Shown: positions 63,161 to 64,000 of the stretch, in pieces
Layout: every line of letters starts with the position of its first letter
Position numbering within the stretch: the stretch's first letter is position 1
Source of the DNA: Providencia vermicola
GTDB taxonomy: Bacteria > Pseudomonadota > Gammaproteobacteria > Enterobacterales > Enterobacteriaceae
NCBI RefSeq assembly: GCF_020381325.1
Contig: NZ_JAGSPI010000002.1
Coordinates: 372,001-436,000, forward strand
Direction: 5' to 3'
Length of the DNA: 64,000 nucleotides
Program-made: the position numbers and the translations under genes
The notes under the pieces: model-generated
Database searches by the model: none
Seen by the model: only the letters and a program-made list of their open reading frames with translations
What the model was told of the DNA's origin: nothing

Positions 63161-64000
63161 TCATCTAACTTGCTGTTTTAGCCACTGAATAAAAATATCT
63201 GCTTTGGGGTTACGTTTTTCATTTAGCATCGCAAAATAGTGGCGTTGTTGACACTTGAGTGCAATGTCACCAAAAGGCATCACCAACTCTTGGCGCTTAA
63301 TGCGCTTTTCAACCAACTGCTTGCGTCCCATTGCCACGCCCGCATGGTTCATGGCTGCTACAATCGCCAAATCTGAGCGGTCAAAACACAGGTTACGACG
63401 ATGAGGAAATAACGATAACTGGTAGTGTTCACTCCACGCTTTCCATTCATCATAATCGGAGTTACTGCTCCAAGCCTGCCTATCATGCAACAAAGTGCAG
63501 TTTTTGAGTTGATGAATATTGTCCATCAAATCATGCTGCTTGGCATATTGTGGGCTGCATACAGGTACAATGGATTCAGGCATTAAATCTTCGCAATACA
63601 AGTTAGGCCGCGTAATATCATCGTAATAAATCGCCACATCAATACCATAACCACGAAAATTAACGTCATCATTCCCCGTTAATAAATTGAGCTGAATTGA
63701 CGGGTATTGGTTGGTAAAGTCAGCAATTTTAGGGATAAGCCAACACTGGGCAATAGAAGGCCGTGAATACACGGTCAATTCCCCTGAAATCTCTTGGTTT
63801 TTAATATCCAGAATTTCTTGGTTGATATCATCCAAGTTTTTGCGCAGTGCCCAATAAATCCGTTCGCCGTCGGCGGTTAACTCAATACGCCGATGAAAGC
63901 GCTCAAATAACTTAAAACCTAATTCCTCTTCAAGAGTATTAATTCGGTGACTCACTGCACTAGGCGTTAACGCCAATTCTTGTGATGCAAGGGCAAAAGA
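63161..64000 (-). CDS. dsdC: D-serine deaminase activator DsdC (N terminus beyond the window)
   Basis: LysR-type regulator; 279 codons are visible and the frame stays open to the right edge, so the first 30 or so residues are missing. The visible helix-turn-helix part reads SFALASQELALTPSAVSHRI, and the rest matches E. coli DsdC closely (NQEILDIKNQEISGELTVYSRPSIAQCWLIPKIADF, CTLLHDRQAWS, FDRSDLAIVAAMNHAGVAMGRKQLV). DsdC activates dsdXA for D-serine uptake and deamination; those genes would lie just beyond the right edge, divergently. The TTG at 63976 is not the true start. Confidence 0.88.
   Translation of the reverse strand, partial: SFALASQELALTPSAVSHRINTLEEELGFKLFERFHRRIELTADGERIYWALRKNLDDINQEILDIKNQEISGELTVYSRPSIAQCWLIPKIADFTNQYPSIQLNLLTGNDDVNFRGYGIDVAIYYDDITRPNLYCEDLMPESIVPVCSPQYAKQHDLMDNIHQLKNCTLLHDRQAWSSNSDYDEWKAWSEHYQLSLFPHRRNLCFDRSDLAIVAAMNHAGVAMGRKQLVEKRIKRQELVMPFGDIALKCQQRHYFAMLNEKRNPKADIFIQWLKQQVR

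Overview
The window reads as chromosomal DNA of an enterobacterium of the Morganellaceae, most likely Providencia. Gene content and protein style support this: an MrpJ-type regulator with a chaperone-usher fimbrial operon, a type II (GRM2) choline microcompartment operon with a long CutC, PotABCD, FumA/B-type fumarase, ExuR, UxaA and DsdC. Non-coding DNA is AT-rich. The genus is an inference from these traits. I saw no tRNA, rRNA, insertion sequence, prophage or CRISPR array.

Layout. 1-7680 (minus): anaerobic choline degradation in a microcompartment (shell genes cmcA, cmcB, cmcC, cmcD; enzymes cutF, cutO, cutC; activase cutD cut by the left edge). 8297-9669 (minus): a membrane-bound ToxR/CadC-like regulator with a FidL-like partner. 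9726-11174: a TetR repressor divergent from a flavin reductase, with a perfect palindromic operator between them. 11258-15212 (minus): potABCD polyamine importer. 16199-17845: class I fumarase. 17960-23816 (minus): a complete fimbrial operon headed by an MrpJ-like regulator gene. 23817-25092: 1.3 kb of AT-rich DNA without a gene but with terminator-like structures. 25093-27054: nitrilase-family amidohydrolase and LysR regulator.

27152-34047 (plus): seven tightly overlapping genes (KAS III, extended SDR, metallo-beta-lactamase-fold hydrolase, PaaK/F390-synthetase-like adenylating enzyme, PAP2 phosphatase, sterol-desaturase-type hydroxylase, fatty acid desaturase). They look like one pathway for an unusual lipid or fatty-acid-derived metabolite, and this is the best candidate for an undescribed system. 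A secreted polysaccharide deacetylase follows on the minus strand.

35744-63098 is a block of sugar and sugar-acid catabolism: an enolase-superfamily dehydratase, MFS transporter, Crp/Fnr regulator, exuR and uxaA (hexuronate branch, with ExuR-like boxes before the dehydratase gene and before uxaA); an RpiR regulator with a mannose-family PTS and a tyrosine-phosphatase-like enzyme; a ribose-type ABC importer with L-xylulokinase-, UlaE- and AraD-like enzymes and a DeoR regulator, giving a full route from L-xylulose to D-xylulose 5-phosphate; a soluble phosphoethanolamine-transferase-like protein; and a kguEKTD 2-ketogluconate operon with a PtxS-like LacI repressor. The right edge cuts dsdC, the D-serine regulator.
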